NCBI GenBank assembly: GCA_009694135.1
Contig: SHVS01000003.1
Span: forward strand, 34,783-98,782
Direction of reading: 5' to 3'
DNA from: Alphaproteobacteria bacterium
Lineage (GTDB): Bacteria; Pseudomonadota; Alphaproteobacteria; UBA6615
Length of the DNA stretch: 64,000 bases
Below the pieces are notes generated by a model. That model saw nothing but the letters and a program-made list of their open reading frames with translations, did no database searches and had not been told where the DNA came from. A program made the position numbers and the translations under genes. Shown in pieces: positions 54,527-63,669 of this stretch (position 1 is its first letter; each line of letters starts with the position of its first letter).

Positions 54527-55620
54527 CCGAGATTCTGGGCCGCATCTTGACGCCGACCGGATTCGTCGACGGGCGGCTGCATTTCGATGCGCGGATTGTC
54601 GAAATTTCTCCGGCCAAGCTGCCGGTCGGGGCGCCGGTAATCCTGCCCGGTTTCATCGACCTGCACACGCCCGGCGGCGGCGGCGCGGACGCGCTCGGCG
54701 GCGAGGCCTCGGTGCGCACCATCGCCCGCACCCATGCGCGCTTCGGCACGACCGCGTTGCTCCCCTCGCCGGTGACCGCGCCGGAGGCAGAGTTGGAAAG
54801 CGCGATGGCCGGCATCGCGCGCGTTGCCGCCAAGCGCGCAAGCGGCGAGGCGCGCGTGCTCGGCGCGCATGTCGAAGGACCGTTTCTCAACCCCGACCGG
54901 CTGGGCGCGCAGCCGCCCTTCACCAAAGCGCCCGACGGTGCCCTCATGGACCGGCTGCTGGCCGCCGGCCCGGTGCGCATGATCACGCTCGCGCCCGAGC
55001 TGCCGGGGGCGACCGAGCTGATCCGCTCGCTGACCGCGCGCGGGGTCAAGGTTTTGCTCGGGCATAGCGCCGCCAGTTACGAGGCGACGATCGCGGCGCT
55101 GGACGCCGGCGCGGCCGGGTTCACGCATCTGTTCAATGCCATGAGCCCGCTGCACCAGCGCGCGCCAGGCATGGTCGGCGCGGCGTTGGCGCGCGCCGAA
55201 TTCGCGGCCGTGATCCCCGATCTGGTGCATGTCCACCCAGGGGCTTTGCGCGCGGCCTTGCGCGCCATCCCGCGCCTCTATGGCACGACCGATGCGGTTG
55301 CTGCGGCGGGAATGCCGGACGGCGATTACCGGCTCGGCAATCAGCGCGTGATCAAACGCGGCGGCACCGTCTCACTCGCCGACGGCACGCTTGCCGGCAG
55401 CGCGCTCACCATGGACCAGGCGTTGCGCAATTTCGTCGCCATCGGCTGCGCGCTCGACGACGCCGCGCGCAGACTGTCGGCGTTTCCGGCCGAGATGCTC
55501 GGCCTCGATGACCGCGGGCGGATCGCACCGGGAGCGCACGCCGATTTGGTCGTGCTCGACGCCGCGCTGCGCGTTACCGCGGTCTATGTCGAGGGCGAGG
55601 CGGTCGCGCTCAAGACTTAG
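54523..55620 (+). CDS. nagA: N-acetylglucosamine-6-phosphate deacetylase NagA
   Basis: 365 aa from the ATG at 54523; a longer frame inside the kinase gene is rejected. Amidohydrolase fold with LPGFIDLHTPGGGGAD, GAHVEGPFLNP (metal-binding Glu), VLLGHSAASYEAT, FTHLFNAMSPLHQRAPG and C-terminal [20 protein letters not shown]. Deacetylates GlcNAc-6P to GlcN-6P, completing MurNAc recovery after MurQ. NagB is not in the window. Confidence 0.94.
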   Translation: MTEILGRILTPTGFVDGRLHFDARIVEISPAKLPVGAPVILPGFIDLHTPGGGGADALGGEASVRTIARTHARFGTTALLPSPVTAPEAELESAMAGIARVAAKRASGEARVLGAHVEGPFLNPDRLGAQPPFTKAPDGALMDRLLAAGPVRMITLAPELPGATELIRSLTARGVKVLLGHSAASYEATIAALDAGAAGFTHLFNAMSPLHQRAPGMVGAALARAEFAAVIPDLVHVHPGALRAALRAIPRLYGTTDAVAAAGMPDGDYRLGNQRVIKRGGTVSLADGTLAGSALTMDQALRNFVAIGCALDDAARRLSAFPAEMLGLDDRGRIAPGAHADLVVLDAALRVTAVYVEGEAVALKT

Positions 55621-55937
55621 TGGCGCGGCGAACGTAAAAGCAGGATGCCGGCGATGAGCAGCAGCGCGCCGGGCAGCGAGAACACGACGAAGGCCGGCTG
55701 CAACAGAATGGGGACAATCCCATTCTCCCACAGCGGCGCATAAATATAGCGCTGCGTGATCGCCTGGAGAAAATTGAGGCTTCCGTTATCGAGCCGGAAC
55801 CAAAGCTGCCCGAGCACGATCAGCGGGTCGTTGAGCGCCACGGCGCCATAGGCGAGCGCGCCGGATCCGATCAGATCGAGGACGATCCCGCTCGCGACCA
55901 GGATGATCCCCAGCCGGCTCTTGCGCTTCTTCCGCAT
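55617..55937 (-). CDS. Small two-span membrane protein, unknown function
   Basis: 106 aa with a basic N-terminus (MRKKRKSRLG) and two hydrophobic segments at about residues 10-32 and 73-102. Stop overlaps the convergent nagA stop. It lies between nagA and the NamZ family gene, 30 bases after the latter on the same strand, so it may be co-transcribed with it. Family not recognised. Confidence 0.65.
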   Translation of the reverse strand: MRKKRKSRLGIILVASGIVLDLIGSGALAYGAVALNDPLIVLGQLWFRLDNGSLNFLQAITQRYIYAPLWENGIVPILLQPAFVVFSLPGALLLIAGILLLRSPRH

Positions 55938-55967
55938 CGCACTCCCCCGGTGTTGTTATATGTGACG

Positions 55968-57164
55968 TCAGCTGGCCCAGCGCGCGACCAGCGTCTCGGG
56001 CGCGACTCCCGCATCCAGGTCGCGACGCAAGCCGGAGTCGCCGATCAGATAGTCGAGCATAAAGCCTTCGACCGGCGTGAAATGCTCGCCGTCCGCCGTC
56101 GCCATCACCCGCCCCCTGCGCCAGGCAAAAGGCGCGTGGTTGCGCTTGAGCCAATCCAGCAACCTTATGCCGAATTGCAGCGCTCGAACTTCATTGATCG
56201 TGGAACGGATAGAGCCTTTGAGCTCAATGGACAAAACAACACCGTCACAGATAACATTCGCAAATTTATTATGCGTGGGAGTAAGCTGGCGCGGCTTGGC
56301 AAAAATCTCACACCCCCAGCTGTTGATTGCCTCCGCTAATCGAACGCCATCTAGTTCTGGCGCAAGTACGGCGCGGAAAGCATTTTGCGCCGTGCCGCGG
56401 CCCTCCGACACATTTGTGCCTTCGAGAAGCACCAAGCCAGGATAAAGCCGAACGGCATCCCAGTCACGCAGCGAAGGCGACGGCGGCACCCACAGGGCCG
56501 GCGGCGCCAGCTTGGCCGGCGCCGCGACGACCGTCACCGCAAGACCGGGCACAGCCTCGGCGGCCCAGTCACGCAACATCGCCCCCAGCGCGCGCCCATG
56601 CACGAAGGGCAGATCGAAATAGCCGATGAAGGAACGCAAGGCCGGATCGAGGCGCGGACCGGCTTGACCGGCGCCGAGCGGATTGGATCGGTCGAGCACC
56701 CACACCTCTTTGCCCACCAGCCGCGCGAATGATCGCAGCAGCAAGGCAGCGGTGGAGCCATAAGTGTAGCAGCGTACGCCAACATCTTGCAGATCAACGA
56801 GAATGACGTCCAAATCGGCGAGCGCGGCCGGGTCTGGCGCGCGCCGCTGCCCATACAAGCTATGCACCGGCAAGCCAGTCGCCGGCTCGGTCGCGTCCAC
56901 GTCGCCTTCGGCCTCGATACCGCTCCAGCCATGCTCGGGAGCGAACAGGCGCACAAGGCCGCGCTGGCCGCTGCCCAGCGCCCGCGCCAGCGCGGCGGCC
57001 GCGTCAATGCCCTCCGCCGTCTGGCTGGTGCGATTGGCCAGAAGCCCGACGCGCACCCCCGCCAAGCGGGCGACCAGCGTCCGGTCGGCCAACAGGCGAT
57101 CGAGGCCAGCATCGGGGCGCATGGCGATCGAAGCACTTTTTGCGCCCGAATGTTGCTCGGACAT
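55968..57164 (-). CDS. NamZ-family (DUF1343) exo-beta-N-acetylmuramidase
   Basis: 398 aa from the ATG at 57164. Family marks: GVRVGLLANRTSQT, FAPEHGWSG, LVDLQDVGVRCYTYGST, WVLDRSNPLGA and EGTNVSEGRGTAQNAFR. Bacillus NamZ removes terminal MurNAc from muropeptides. No signal peptide is seen from any in-frame start, so the enzyme seems cytoplasmic, unlike the secreted Bacillus protein. The stretch 56160-56345 inside the gene is less GC-rich than the rest although the frame is intact. Divergent from the OmpA-like gene. Confidence 0.86.
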   Translation of the reverse strand: MSEQHSGAKSASIAMRPDAGLDRLLADRTLVARLAGVRVGLLANRTSQTAEGIDAAAALARALGSGQRGLVRLFAPEHGWSGIEAEGDVDATEPATGLPVHSLYGQRRAPDPAALADLDVILVDLQDVGVRCYTYGSTAALLLRSFARLVGKEVWVLDRSNPLGAGQAGPRLDPALRSFIGYFDLPFVHGRALGAMLRDWAAEAVPGLAVTVVAAPAKLAPPALWVPPSPSLRDWDAVRLYPGLVLLEGTNVSEGRGTAQNAFRAVLAPELDGVRLAEAINSWGCEIFAKPRQLTPTHNKFANVICDGVVLSIELKGSIRSTINEVRALQFGIRLLDWLKRNHAPFAWRRGRVMATADGEHFTPVEGFMLDYLIGDSGLRRDLDAGVAPETLVARWAS

Positions 57165-57290
57165 CCGCCGATCCTCTATAGTTACGGCAGGAATCTGCGG
57201 CCCGCCGGTTGCCGGGAGCTTGCTTGCCGGGCACAAGAACATTTGGCTTGGCCGCGTCGGTCAACCGACCGTTTCGTTGCGAGGGATCAT

Positions 57291-58256
57291 TTGTCTAGCA
57301 TGCGTTCGACCTGCCTGCATCGCCAAGCTGCATCCATCCTCGGCGCGCAATGCGGAGGTTTGCTTCTTGTCGCGCTGCTGTCGGGCTGCGCCGACGGCCA
57401 GACGCCATCATGGGCCAACCCTGGCACTTGGTTCGGGGGCACGCCTCCGCCGGCGGAAACGGCCGAGGCCGCTGCCGTGCGCGCGCGCGGCGAAGCGGCG
57501 ATCCCCCCCACGGCCACGACCCCCAACCTCGCTAATGTCCCGGCCCGACCGGCGCCGACCCGGCCGGACGCCAATCAGAAACTGGCCGAAGGCTTGGTGG
57601 CCGATCGCGAGAATGCGCGCTACACGGCCGACGCTATCCGCCGGCTCAATCTCGACGGGCCGCCGGCCACGGTGACCCCGGCCGCCGCTCCCTCTCCTGT
57701 GGCCCGGCCAGCGGCGCCAGTGACCCAGGCGGCTCCGGCGCCAGCGGCCGCCCCGGCTCAGCCGGCGCCAGCACAGCAAGCCGCCGCCCCGGTTCCCGTC
57801 GCCCCAGCGCCAGCGGCCGCCGCCGCCAAGCCCGCTCCGGCCGCCGCCCCGGCGGCTCCTCCGGCTCAAGTCGCGGCGCTGCCGCCGCCTCAGGCGGAGG
57901 CTGCCGCGCTTGAAGTTGCCACCATACAGTTCGACGCCAATGGCGATGATTTGCGGGCGCAGGATATCGATATTTTGCGGCAAGTGGTCGCACTGCATAA
58001 GAGCATTGGCGGGACGATCCGCATCGTCGGCCACGCCTCGCGCGGGCGTGCGCCGGATACGGCGGCGCAAGCGGCGACCAATCTGCGCACCTCGATCGAT
58101 CGCGGGACGGCCATCGCGCGCGCGCTGGTGCGCCTTGGGATCGACGCCGCCAAGATCGATGTCGAGGGCAAGGGCGCCAGCGGGTTGCTGTATGCCGAGA
58201 CGACGCGGGCCGGCGAATTGGCCAATCGCCGCGCGGTCGTCTACCTGATTCGTTAA
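57291..58256 (+). CDS. OmpA-like peptidoglycan-associated lipoprotein
   Basis: 321 aa from the TTG at 57291, which has GAGG six bases upstream; the ATG at 57300 is the alternative. Lipobox LLSGC (Cys33) follows a hydrophobic stretch. A long Ala/Pro linker at about residues 125-205 leads to an OmpA C-terminal domain (IQFDANGDDLRAQD, IRIVGHASRGRAPD, NLRTSIDRGTAIARALV, ELANRRAVVYL). The domain lacks some consensus residues of the DAP-binding loop. Probably a lipid-anchored tether between outer membrane and wall. Confidence 0.85.
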   Translation: MSSMRSTCLHRQAASILGAQCGGLLLVALLSGCADGQTPSWANPGTWFGGTPPPAETAEAAAVRARGEAAIPPTATTPNLANVPARPAPTRPDANQKLAEGLVADRENARYTADAIRRLNLDGPPATVTPAAAPSPVARPAAPVTQAAPAPAAAPAQPAPAQQAAAPVPVAPAPAAAAAKPAPAAAPAAPPAQVAALPPPQAEAAALEVATIQFDANGDDLRAQDIDILRQVVALHKSIGGTIRIVGHASRGRAPDTAAQAATNLRTSIDRGTAIARALVRLGIDAAKIDVEGKGASGLLYAETTRAGELANRRAVVYLIR

Positions 58257-58321
58257 TAGCACGACGTAAAACGATGGGCCGCCCGCCTGCGGCCCCGAAC
58301 ACGAGCCGGTCGAGAGAGCCC

Positions 58322-59605
58322 ATGCCGCTTCCGACAGACGATTTTTATCGCATCAAGCGCCTGCCGCCCTATGTCTTCGCCGAAGTCAACGCGATGAAGG
58401 CGAAGGCGCGCGCCCGCGGCGAGGACATCATCGACCTTGGCATGGGCAATCCGGATTTGCCGACACCGCCGCATATTGTCGAGAAGCTGATCGAATGCGT
58501 GCGCGACCCGCGCACCCACCGCTATTCGGCCTCGCGCGGCATCCCCGGGCTGCGCAAGGCGCTGGCGGGCTATTACGCGCGCCGCTTCGGCGTCGATCTC
58601 GACCCGGAACGCGAGGTGATCGCGACGCTGGGTTCGAAGGAAGGCTTGGCCAATCTGGCGCAAGCGATCTCCAGCCCGGGCGATGTGGTGCTGGTGCCCA
58701 ATCCGTCATACCCGATTCACGCCTTCGGCTTCATTATCGCCGGCGGATCGGTGCGCGACATCCCGGTCACCCCGGACGAAACCATGCTCAAGGCGATCGA
58801 GCGCGCCGCCGATCATTCGGTGCCGCGTCCGACGGCGCTGGTGCTCAACTACCCGGCCAATCCGACGGCGCTGACCGCCGATCTCGACTTCTACGGACGG
58901 GTGGTCGAATTCTGCCGCAAGCGCGGCATCTACATCCTGTCCGATTTGGCCTATGGCGAGATCTATTTCGACGGCGTGCCGCCGCCATCGATCCTGCAGA
59001 TCAAGGGCGCGAAAGAAATCGCGGTCGAATTCACCTCGCTGTCCAAGACCTATTCGATGCCCGGATGGCGCATGGGCTTCGCCGCCGGCAATGCGCGGCT
59101 GATCGGCGCGCTGGCGCGGGTCAAGAGCTACCTCGATTACGGCGCCTTCACGCCGATCCAGGTGGCGGCGACGGCGGCCTTGAACGGGCCGCAGGACTGC
59201 GTCGAGGAGGCGCGCACGATCTATCGCGAGCGGCGCGACGTGCTGATCGACGGGCTCAACCGTGCCGGCTGGAAAGTCCCCTCGCCGCCGGCGACCATGT
59301 TCGCCTGGGCGCAAGTGCCGGAAAAATTCCGCGATGTCGGCAGCTTGGTGTTTTCCAAGCTATTGCTCGAACACGCGCAGGTCGCGGTCTCGCCCGGTGA
59401 GGGCTTCGGCGAGCACGGCGCCGGTTTCGTACGCATCGCGCTGGTCGAGAACAAGCAGCGCATCCGCCAAGCCGTGCGCAATATCCGCGATTTCCTTGCT
59501 CGCGCCGACTCGAGCATGGGCCAGCCTAGCGCCGGGGAGTCCAGCCCGGTCCGGCCCGCGCCAAGACCGAAACGTAAATCAGCCGCCAAGGTCGTGGTCC
59601 CTTGA
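58322..59605 (+). CDS. alaC: PLP-dependent alanine aminotransferase (AlaC type)
   Basis: 427 aa from the ATG at 58322; an earlier in-frame start at 58274 gives an unlike N-terminus. RIKRLPPYVFAEVNAMK and GMGNPDLPTPPHIVEKL match AlaC. PLP lysine in SLSKTYSMPGWRMGF. The C-terminal 30 residues are a Pro/Arg/Lys-rich tail. Class I fold; transamination between alanine and 2-oxoglutarate is likely, LL-diaminopimelate aminotransferase less so. Stop overlaps the hom start. Confidence 0.87.
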   Translation: MPLPTDDFYRIKRLPPYVFAEVNAMKAKARARGEDIIDLGMGNPDLPTPPHIVEKLIECVRDPRTHRYSASRGIPGLRKALAGYYARRFGVDLDPEREVIATLGSKEGLANLAQAISSPGDVVLVPNPSYPIHAFGFIIAGGSVRDIPVTPDETMLKAIERAADHSVPRPTALVLNYPANPTALTADLDFYGRVVEFCRKRGIYILSDLAYGEIYFDGVPPPSILQIKGAKEIAVEFTSLSKTYSMPGWRMGFAAGNARLIGALARVKSYLDYGAFTPIQVAATAALNGPQDCVEEARTIYRERRDVLIDGLNRAGWKVPSPPATMFAWAQVPEKFRDVGSLVFSKLLLEHAQVAVSPGEGFGEHGAGFVRIALVENKQRIRQAVRNIRDFLARADSSMGQPSAGESSPVRPAPRPKRKSAAKVVVP

Positions 59606-60891
59606 GCGCGCTCAAAATCGCTCTCGCCGGGCTCGGCACCGTCGGCGGCGGCTGCGCCAAGCTGCTGATCGAAAATGCCTCGGTGATCGCCACTCGCGCC
59701 GGTCGAGCGCTGGAGGTAGTCGCCGTTTCGGCGCTGGAGAGACAACGCGCGCAGGAATTGGGGCTCGGGCAGGCGCGCTGGTTCGACAATGCGGTCGATA
59801 TGGCGCGCGCGGCTGAGGCCGATGTCGTCGTCGAGCTGATCGGCGGCGCCGAGGGCATCGCGCGCGCGGTGTGCGAAGCGGCGCTCGGCGGCAAGCGGCA
59901 TCTGGTGACCGCCAACAAGGCGTTATTGGCGCGGCACGCCAACGCGCTGGCGGCGCTGGCGGAGAAAAACGGCTGCGCCCTGTCCTATGAAGCGGCGGTC
60001 GCGGGCGGGATACCGATCATCAAGGCGCTGCGCGAAGGCTTGGCCGCGAATAAGATCACGCGCGTCTATGGCATCCTCAACGGGACGTGCAATTACATCC
60101 TCACGACGATGCGCAAGACCGGGCGCAGCTTCGATGAGATCCTGAAAGACGCGCAAAAGCTCGGCTATGCCGAGGCCGATCCGAGCATGGATGTCGACGG
60201 GATCGATGCCGCGCATAAACTGTCGCTGCTGGCCGCGCTGGCCTTCGCGACGCCGATCGATTTCGAGCGCGTCTATATCGAAGGCGTGCGCGCGATCACC
60301 CCGATGGACATCGCCTATGCCGAGGAGCTCGGCTACCGGATCAAGCTGGTCGGTTCGGCGCAGCTGACCGAAGACGGGCTGGAGCAGCGCGTCCACCCCT
60401 GCATGGTCGAGATCGGCACCCCGATCGCCCATGTCGAGGGCGTCACCAACGCCGTTGTGGCGAGCGGTAACTTCGCCGGCGATACGGTTTATCAAGGCGC
60501 CGGCGCCGGTGGCGGGCCGACCGCTTCGGCCGTGGTCGCCGATCTGATCGACATCGCGCGCGGGCGTTTCGCGCCGCCCTTCGGCGTGCGGGAATCCGAC
60601 CGGCGGGCGCTACCGGCGGCGGCGATGGAGCTGCATCGCGGCGCCTATTATATCCGGCTCATGGTCCATGACCGGCCGGGCGTAATGGCCGATGTCACCG
60701 CCTGTTTCCGCGACGAGCGGGTGTCGATCGAATCCATGCTCCAGCGCGCGCGCGCGCGCACCGGATCGGTGCCGGTGGTGATGACCACGCATGAATGCCA
60801 GGAAGCCGCCATGCGCCGGGCTCTCGCCGCCATCGGCCGTCTCGACGCGATTGCCGAGCCGCCGCATATGATTCGCATCGAGTCGCTTTAG
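59602..60891 (+). CDS. hom: Homoserine dehydrogenase
   Basis: 429 aa from a TTG overlapping the alaC stop (TTGA). NAD(P) fold IALAGLGTVGGGCAKLL, VTANKALLARHANALAALAE, the GILNGTCNYIL and DPSMDVDGIDAAHKLSLLAALAF catalytic blocks, and a C-terminal ACT domain (YYIRLMVHDRPGVMADVT) for threonine feedback. Reduces aspartate semialdehyde to homoserine for threonine and methionine. Confidence 0.95.
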   Translation: MSALKIALAGLGTVGGGCAKLLIENASVIATRAGRALEVVAVSALERQRAQELGLGQARWFDNAVDMARAAEADVVVELIGGAEGIARAVCEAALGGKRHLVTANKALLARHANALAALAEKNGCALSYEAAVAGGIPIIKALREGLAANKITRVYGILNGTCNYILTTMRKTGRSFDEILKDAQKLGYAEADPSMDVDGIDAAHKLSLLAALAFATPIDFERVYIEGVRAITPMDIAYAEELGYRIKLVGSAQLTEDGLEQRVHPCMVEIGTPIAHVEGVTNAVVASGNFAGDTVYQGAGAGGGPTASAVVADLIDIARGRFAPPFGVRESDRRALPAAAMELHRGAYYIRLMVHDRPGVMADVTACFRDERVSIESMLQRARARTGSVPVVMTTHECQEAAMRRALAAIGRLDAIAEPPHMIRIESL

Positions 60892-60899
60892 GCCCGCTC

Positions 60900-62702
60900 G
60901 TGGACGCGCCCATCAGCACGCCCCCAACAATTCGCCACGACGATTCACGCCCGGTGTTGGGTGTCGCGCGCTCGCTCGCCGGCAAACTCTGGCTGATGCG
61001 CGCGACGCCCGACAACGCCGAGTCCGTCGCCATGGCGCGCGAGCTTGGGCTGCCGCAGGCGCTAGCGCGCGTGCTCCTGGCGCGCGGCATCGAAACCGCC
61101 CAAGTGCCGGCGTTTCTCGACCCAACGCTCAAGGCGTTTCTGCCAGATCCGAGCCTGCTGGCGGACATGGACCGCGCCGCCGACCGCTTGGCGCGCGCCA
61201 TACGCGACCAGGAGAAGATCGCGATCTTCGCCGACTACGACGTGGATGGCGCGACCGCCACCGCCGTGCTGGCACGGTTCCTGGCCGCGCTTGATTCTCC
61301 GGCGCGCATCTATGTCCCCGACCGGCTGAGCGAAGGCTATGGGCCGAACGCGGCGGCTCTGTTGCGCCTGCACGCCGAAGGCATCAGGCTGGTGGTTACG
61401 GTCGATTGCGGCATCGCCGCGCATGACGCGCTGGCCGCCGCGGCCGAGGCCGGGCTCGACGTGGTCGTCGTCGATCATCACCTGCCGGAAGACGCGCTCC
61501 CGCGCGCGCATGCGATCGTCAATCCCAACCGGCGCGACGAGACCAGCGGCCAGGGCCAGCTCGCCGCCGTCGGCGTCGCCTTCCTGCTGGCGATCGCCAC
61601 CAACCGCACGCTGCGTCGGGCGGGCTGGTTCGGCGCGCGCAGCGAACCGGATTTACGCGCCCTGCTCGATGTCGTGGCGCTGGGGACCGTGTGCGACATG
61701 GTGCCCTTGACTGGAGTGAACCGCGCGCTGGTCGTGCAGGGGCTGAAGATAATCGCCGCCAAACCCTCGCTCGGGCTATCGGCGCTGATCGAGGTCGCCG
61801 GCATCACCGGCGAGATCGAGCCGCATCATCTGGGCTTTCAGCTTGGGCCGCGGGTCAATGCCGGCGGGCGCGTGGGCGAGTCCAATCTCGGCGCGCGGCT
61901 GCTTTTGACCACCGATCCGGGCGAAGCGCGGGCGCTGGCGCTGCGCCTGGACGAACTCAACGGCGAGCGCCGCCGGCTCGAACAGGACGCGCTGGCCGAA
62001 GCCGCAGTCGCCGCCACGCGGTCGCCGGGGCCGATCGTGCTTGTCGCCGGTGAGACTTGGCACGCCGGGGTCGTGGGCATCGTCGCCAGCCGCTTGGTCG
62101 AGCGCTTCCAGCGCCCGGCCTTCGTGATCGCCTTCGAGGGCGATTGGGGACGCGGTTCGGCGCGCTCGGTCGAGGGCATCGATGTCGGCGGGGCGCTGCA
62201 GGCGGCGCGCGCGGCGGGGCTGTTGCGCTCGGGCGGCGGGCATCGCATGGCCGGCGGTTTCACGCTGGAGAGGGCGCGGCTCGACGCCTTGCGCGCGTTT
62301 CTGGCCGGGCGCATCTCAGCCGAGGCCGAGCGCAATGCGGTTGGGCCCACGCTGCGACTCGATGGCGCCCTATCAGGGCGCGGCGCCGATGCGGCGCTGG
62401 CGGCCTCGCTCAAGCGGCTCGAACCTTTCGGCATCGGCAACCCGGAGCCGCGCTTTGCCTTCGCGGCCCAGCGCGTGGTCAAGGCGGATACGGTGGGGAG
62501 CGGGCATGTGCGCTGCGTGCTGGCGGACGACGACGCCGGGCGTTTGACCGCCATCGCCTTCCGCGCCGCCGACCAGCCGCTCGGTCAGGCGCTGCTCGCG
62601 GGCGGCGGCCGGCCGCTGCATGTCGCCGGGCGGCTGCGGAGCGAAGTCTGGCAAGGGCGCGAGCGTTTGCAGCTGTTTATCGACGACGCCGCCTGGCCGT
62701 AA
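60900..62702 (+). CDS. recJ: Single-stranded-DNA-specific exonuclease RecJ
   Basis: 600 aa from the GTG at 60900; a longer frame inside hom is rejected. DHH phosphoesterase motifs: IFADYDVDGATATAVLARF, VTVDCGIAAHDAL, VVVDHHLPEDALP and the DHHA1 part with SGGGHRMAGGFTLE. 5'-3' exonuclease in recombination and mismatch repair. Often hom-glpX-recJ in alphaproteobacteria; here the glpX gene is missing between them. Confidence 0.94.
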   Translation: MDAPISTPPTIRHDDSRPVLGVARSLAGKLWLMRATPDNAESVAMARELGLPQALARVLLARGIETAQVPAFLDPTLKAFLPDPSLLADMDRAADRLARAIRDQEKIAIFADYDVDGATATAVLARFLAALDSPARIYVPDRLSEGYGPNAAALLRLHAEGIRLVVTVDCGIAAHDALAAAAEAGLDVVVVDHHLPEDALPRAHAIVNPNRRDETSGQGQLAAVGVAFLLAIATNRTLRRAGWFGARSEPDLRALLDVVALGTVCDMVPLTGVNRALVVQGLKIIAAKPSLGLSALIEVAGITGEIEPHHLGFQLGPRVNAGGRVGESNLGARLLLTTDPGEARALALRLDELNGERRRLEQDALAEAAVAATRSPGPIVLVAGETWHAGVVGIVASRLVERFQRPAFVIAFEGDWGRGSARSVEGIDVGGALQAARAAGLLRSGGGHRMAGGFTLERARLDALRAFLAGRISAEAERNAVGPTLRLDGALSGRGADAALAASLKRLEPFGIGNPEPRFAFAAQRVVKADTVGSGHVRCVLADDDAGRLTAIAFRAADQPLGQALLAGGGRPLHVAGRLRSEVWQGRERLQLFIDDAAWP

Positions 62703-62718
62703 GGCCGCATGAGCGGCC

Positions 62719-63183
62719 CTAGACGGCCTTGCCCTGACGGAATGCCGAAGCCTCGATGTTCGGCGCCGCCAGGACGAAGCCGAGAACCCGCCCGATCGCC
62801 GCCAAAAGCTCATTGGTCGAAATCGGCTTGGTCAGCACTTGCGAGACGCCGATCTGGCGCCCCACCTCATGCACCATCTCGGTATGCTCGGCGGTTAAGA
62901 TCATGATCGGCACGGTGCGGATGGAGTCTCGATCGGAACGGCGGGCCTTGTTGCAGAAATAGAGCCCGTCCATGCCCTTCATGTACAGATCGCACAGGAT
63001 GACATCCGGGACACGCTGCGCCCCTTCGAGCTGCGGCAAGGCTTGCTCGCCGCCGGCGACGGTCTCCACATCCTGGATGCCGCCTTGGTGCAACATGCGT
63101 CGCAAAATGCCGCGCATCACCGAGTCATCGTCGATGACCATGATGCGTAGGCCGCCCAGTCCCGCAACGATATCCGGAGTCAT
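62719..63183 (-). CDS. CheY-like single-domain response regulator
   Basis: 154 aa receiver domain without an output domain. Acidic pocket IDDDS (Asp18-20), phosphoacceptor Asp65 in VILCDLYMKGMDG, Thr in MILTAEH and Lys in VLTKPIS. The C-terminal about 30 residues are not part of the receiver. No kinase nearby, so partner unknown. The AT-rich region with tandem repeats lies directly upstream. Confidence 0.9.
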   Translation of the reverse strand: MTPDIVAGLGGLRIMVIDDDSVMRGILRRMLHQGGIQDVETVAGGEQALPQLEGAQRVPDVILCDLYMKGMDGLYFCNKARRSDRDSIRTVPIMILTAEHTEMVHEVGRQIGVSQVLTKPISTNELLAAIGRVLGFVLAAPNIEASAFRQGKAV

Positions 63184-63528
63184 GGGGGTCTTCCGTCCCT
63201 AGGCAGCCGACAGAAGCCGCGGTATTGTTATGCTGTGTGAGAATATTGTTACACTGTGCGAGATATTATCACATAGGATAGGAATAAAATGTAAGCTCTT
63301 ATGAATATAATGTCAGTGTAAATTGAATTGTATTTCAGTTTATTATTATCGGTAATTCGAGATATCGTGTCCCCAGGCCTCGCCGATGCTTCATTGGCGA
63401 CGATTGCCGGCTGCTCCGCAGCCCGGCGGCCCCGCCCGCGGGGCACAGGCTGGCCGTGCGTCACCTGTCGTTAGGGTTGATTTCGCCGCGCATCCTCGGC
63501 TATGTGGCGCCGAGCGACATGCCTTTGC
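63184..63528. other. AT-rich gene-free region upstream of tRNA-Glu
   Basis: 345 bases without a supported gene. The left half (about 63220-63370) is strikingly AT-rich for this genome and begins with a tandem repeat; the right half returns to high GC. The short reading frames on both strands show no recognisable sequence. It may hold the promoter of the response regulator. Confidence 0.5.
63223..63283. repeat. Imperfect tandem repeat, about 21-base unit
   Basis: TATTGTTATGCTGTGTGAGA (from 63223) is followed by TATTGTTACACTGTGCGAGA (63244-63263), agreeing at 17 of 20 bases, and by a weaker third copy TATTATCACATAGGATAGGA (63264-63283). The period of 20-21 bases is two helix turns. Confidence 0.6.
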
Positions 63529-63604
63529 GTCCCTATCGTCTAGAGGCCTAGGACACCACCCTTTCAAGGTGGTAACACGGGTTCGAATCCCGTTGGGGAC
63601 GCCA
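63529..63604 (+). tRNA. tRNA-Glu (TTC anticodon)
   Basis: 76 bases including an encoded CCA. Acceptor GTCCCTA/TGGGGAC, anticodon stem CCACC/GGTGG around loop CTTTCAA giving anticodon TTC, and T arm ACGGGTTCGAATCCCGT. D arm CGTCTAGAGGCCTAGGACA is typical of tRNA-Glu. Confidence 0.96.
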
Positions 63605-63617
63605 GCACTTAGCCGAA
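63601..63617 (+). repeat. 17-base repeat at the 3' end of tRNA-Glu (copy 2)
   Basis: GCCAGCACTTAGCCGAA, identical to the sequence following tRNA-Gln on the minus strand at 33363-33379. Only GCCA is explained by the tRNA ends themselves. Confidence 0.85.
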
Positions 63618-63669
63618 ATGGCACCCAGATTTAGGTAGCATCCTAGGGAGAATAGGCTTCCTCGGAAGC

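Noticed and set aside
57725..57870. Repetitive Ala/Pro-coding stretch as a possible DNA repeat element
   Set aside because: It is the low-complexity linker of the OmpA-like lipoprotein, in frame throughout.
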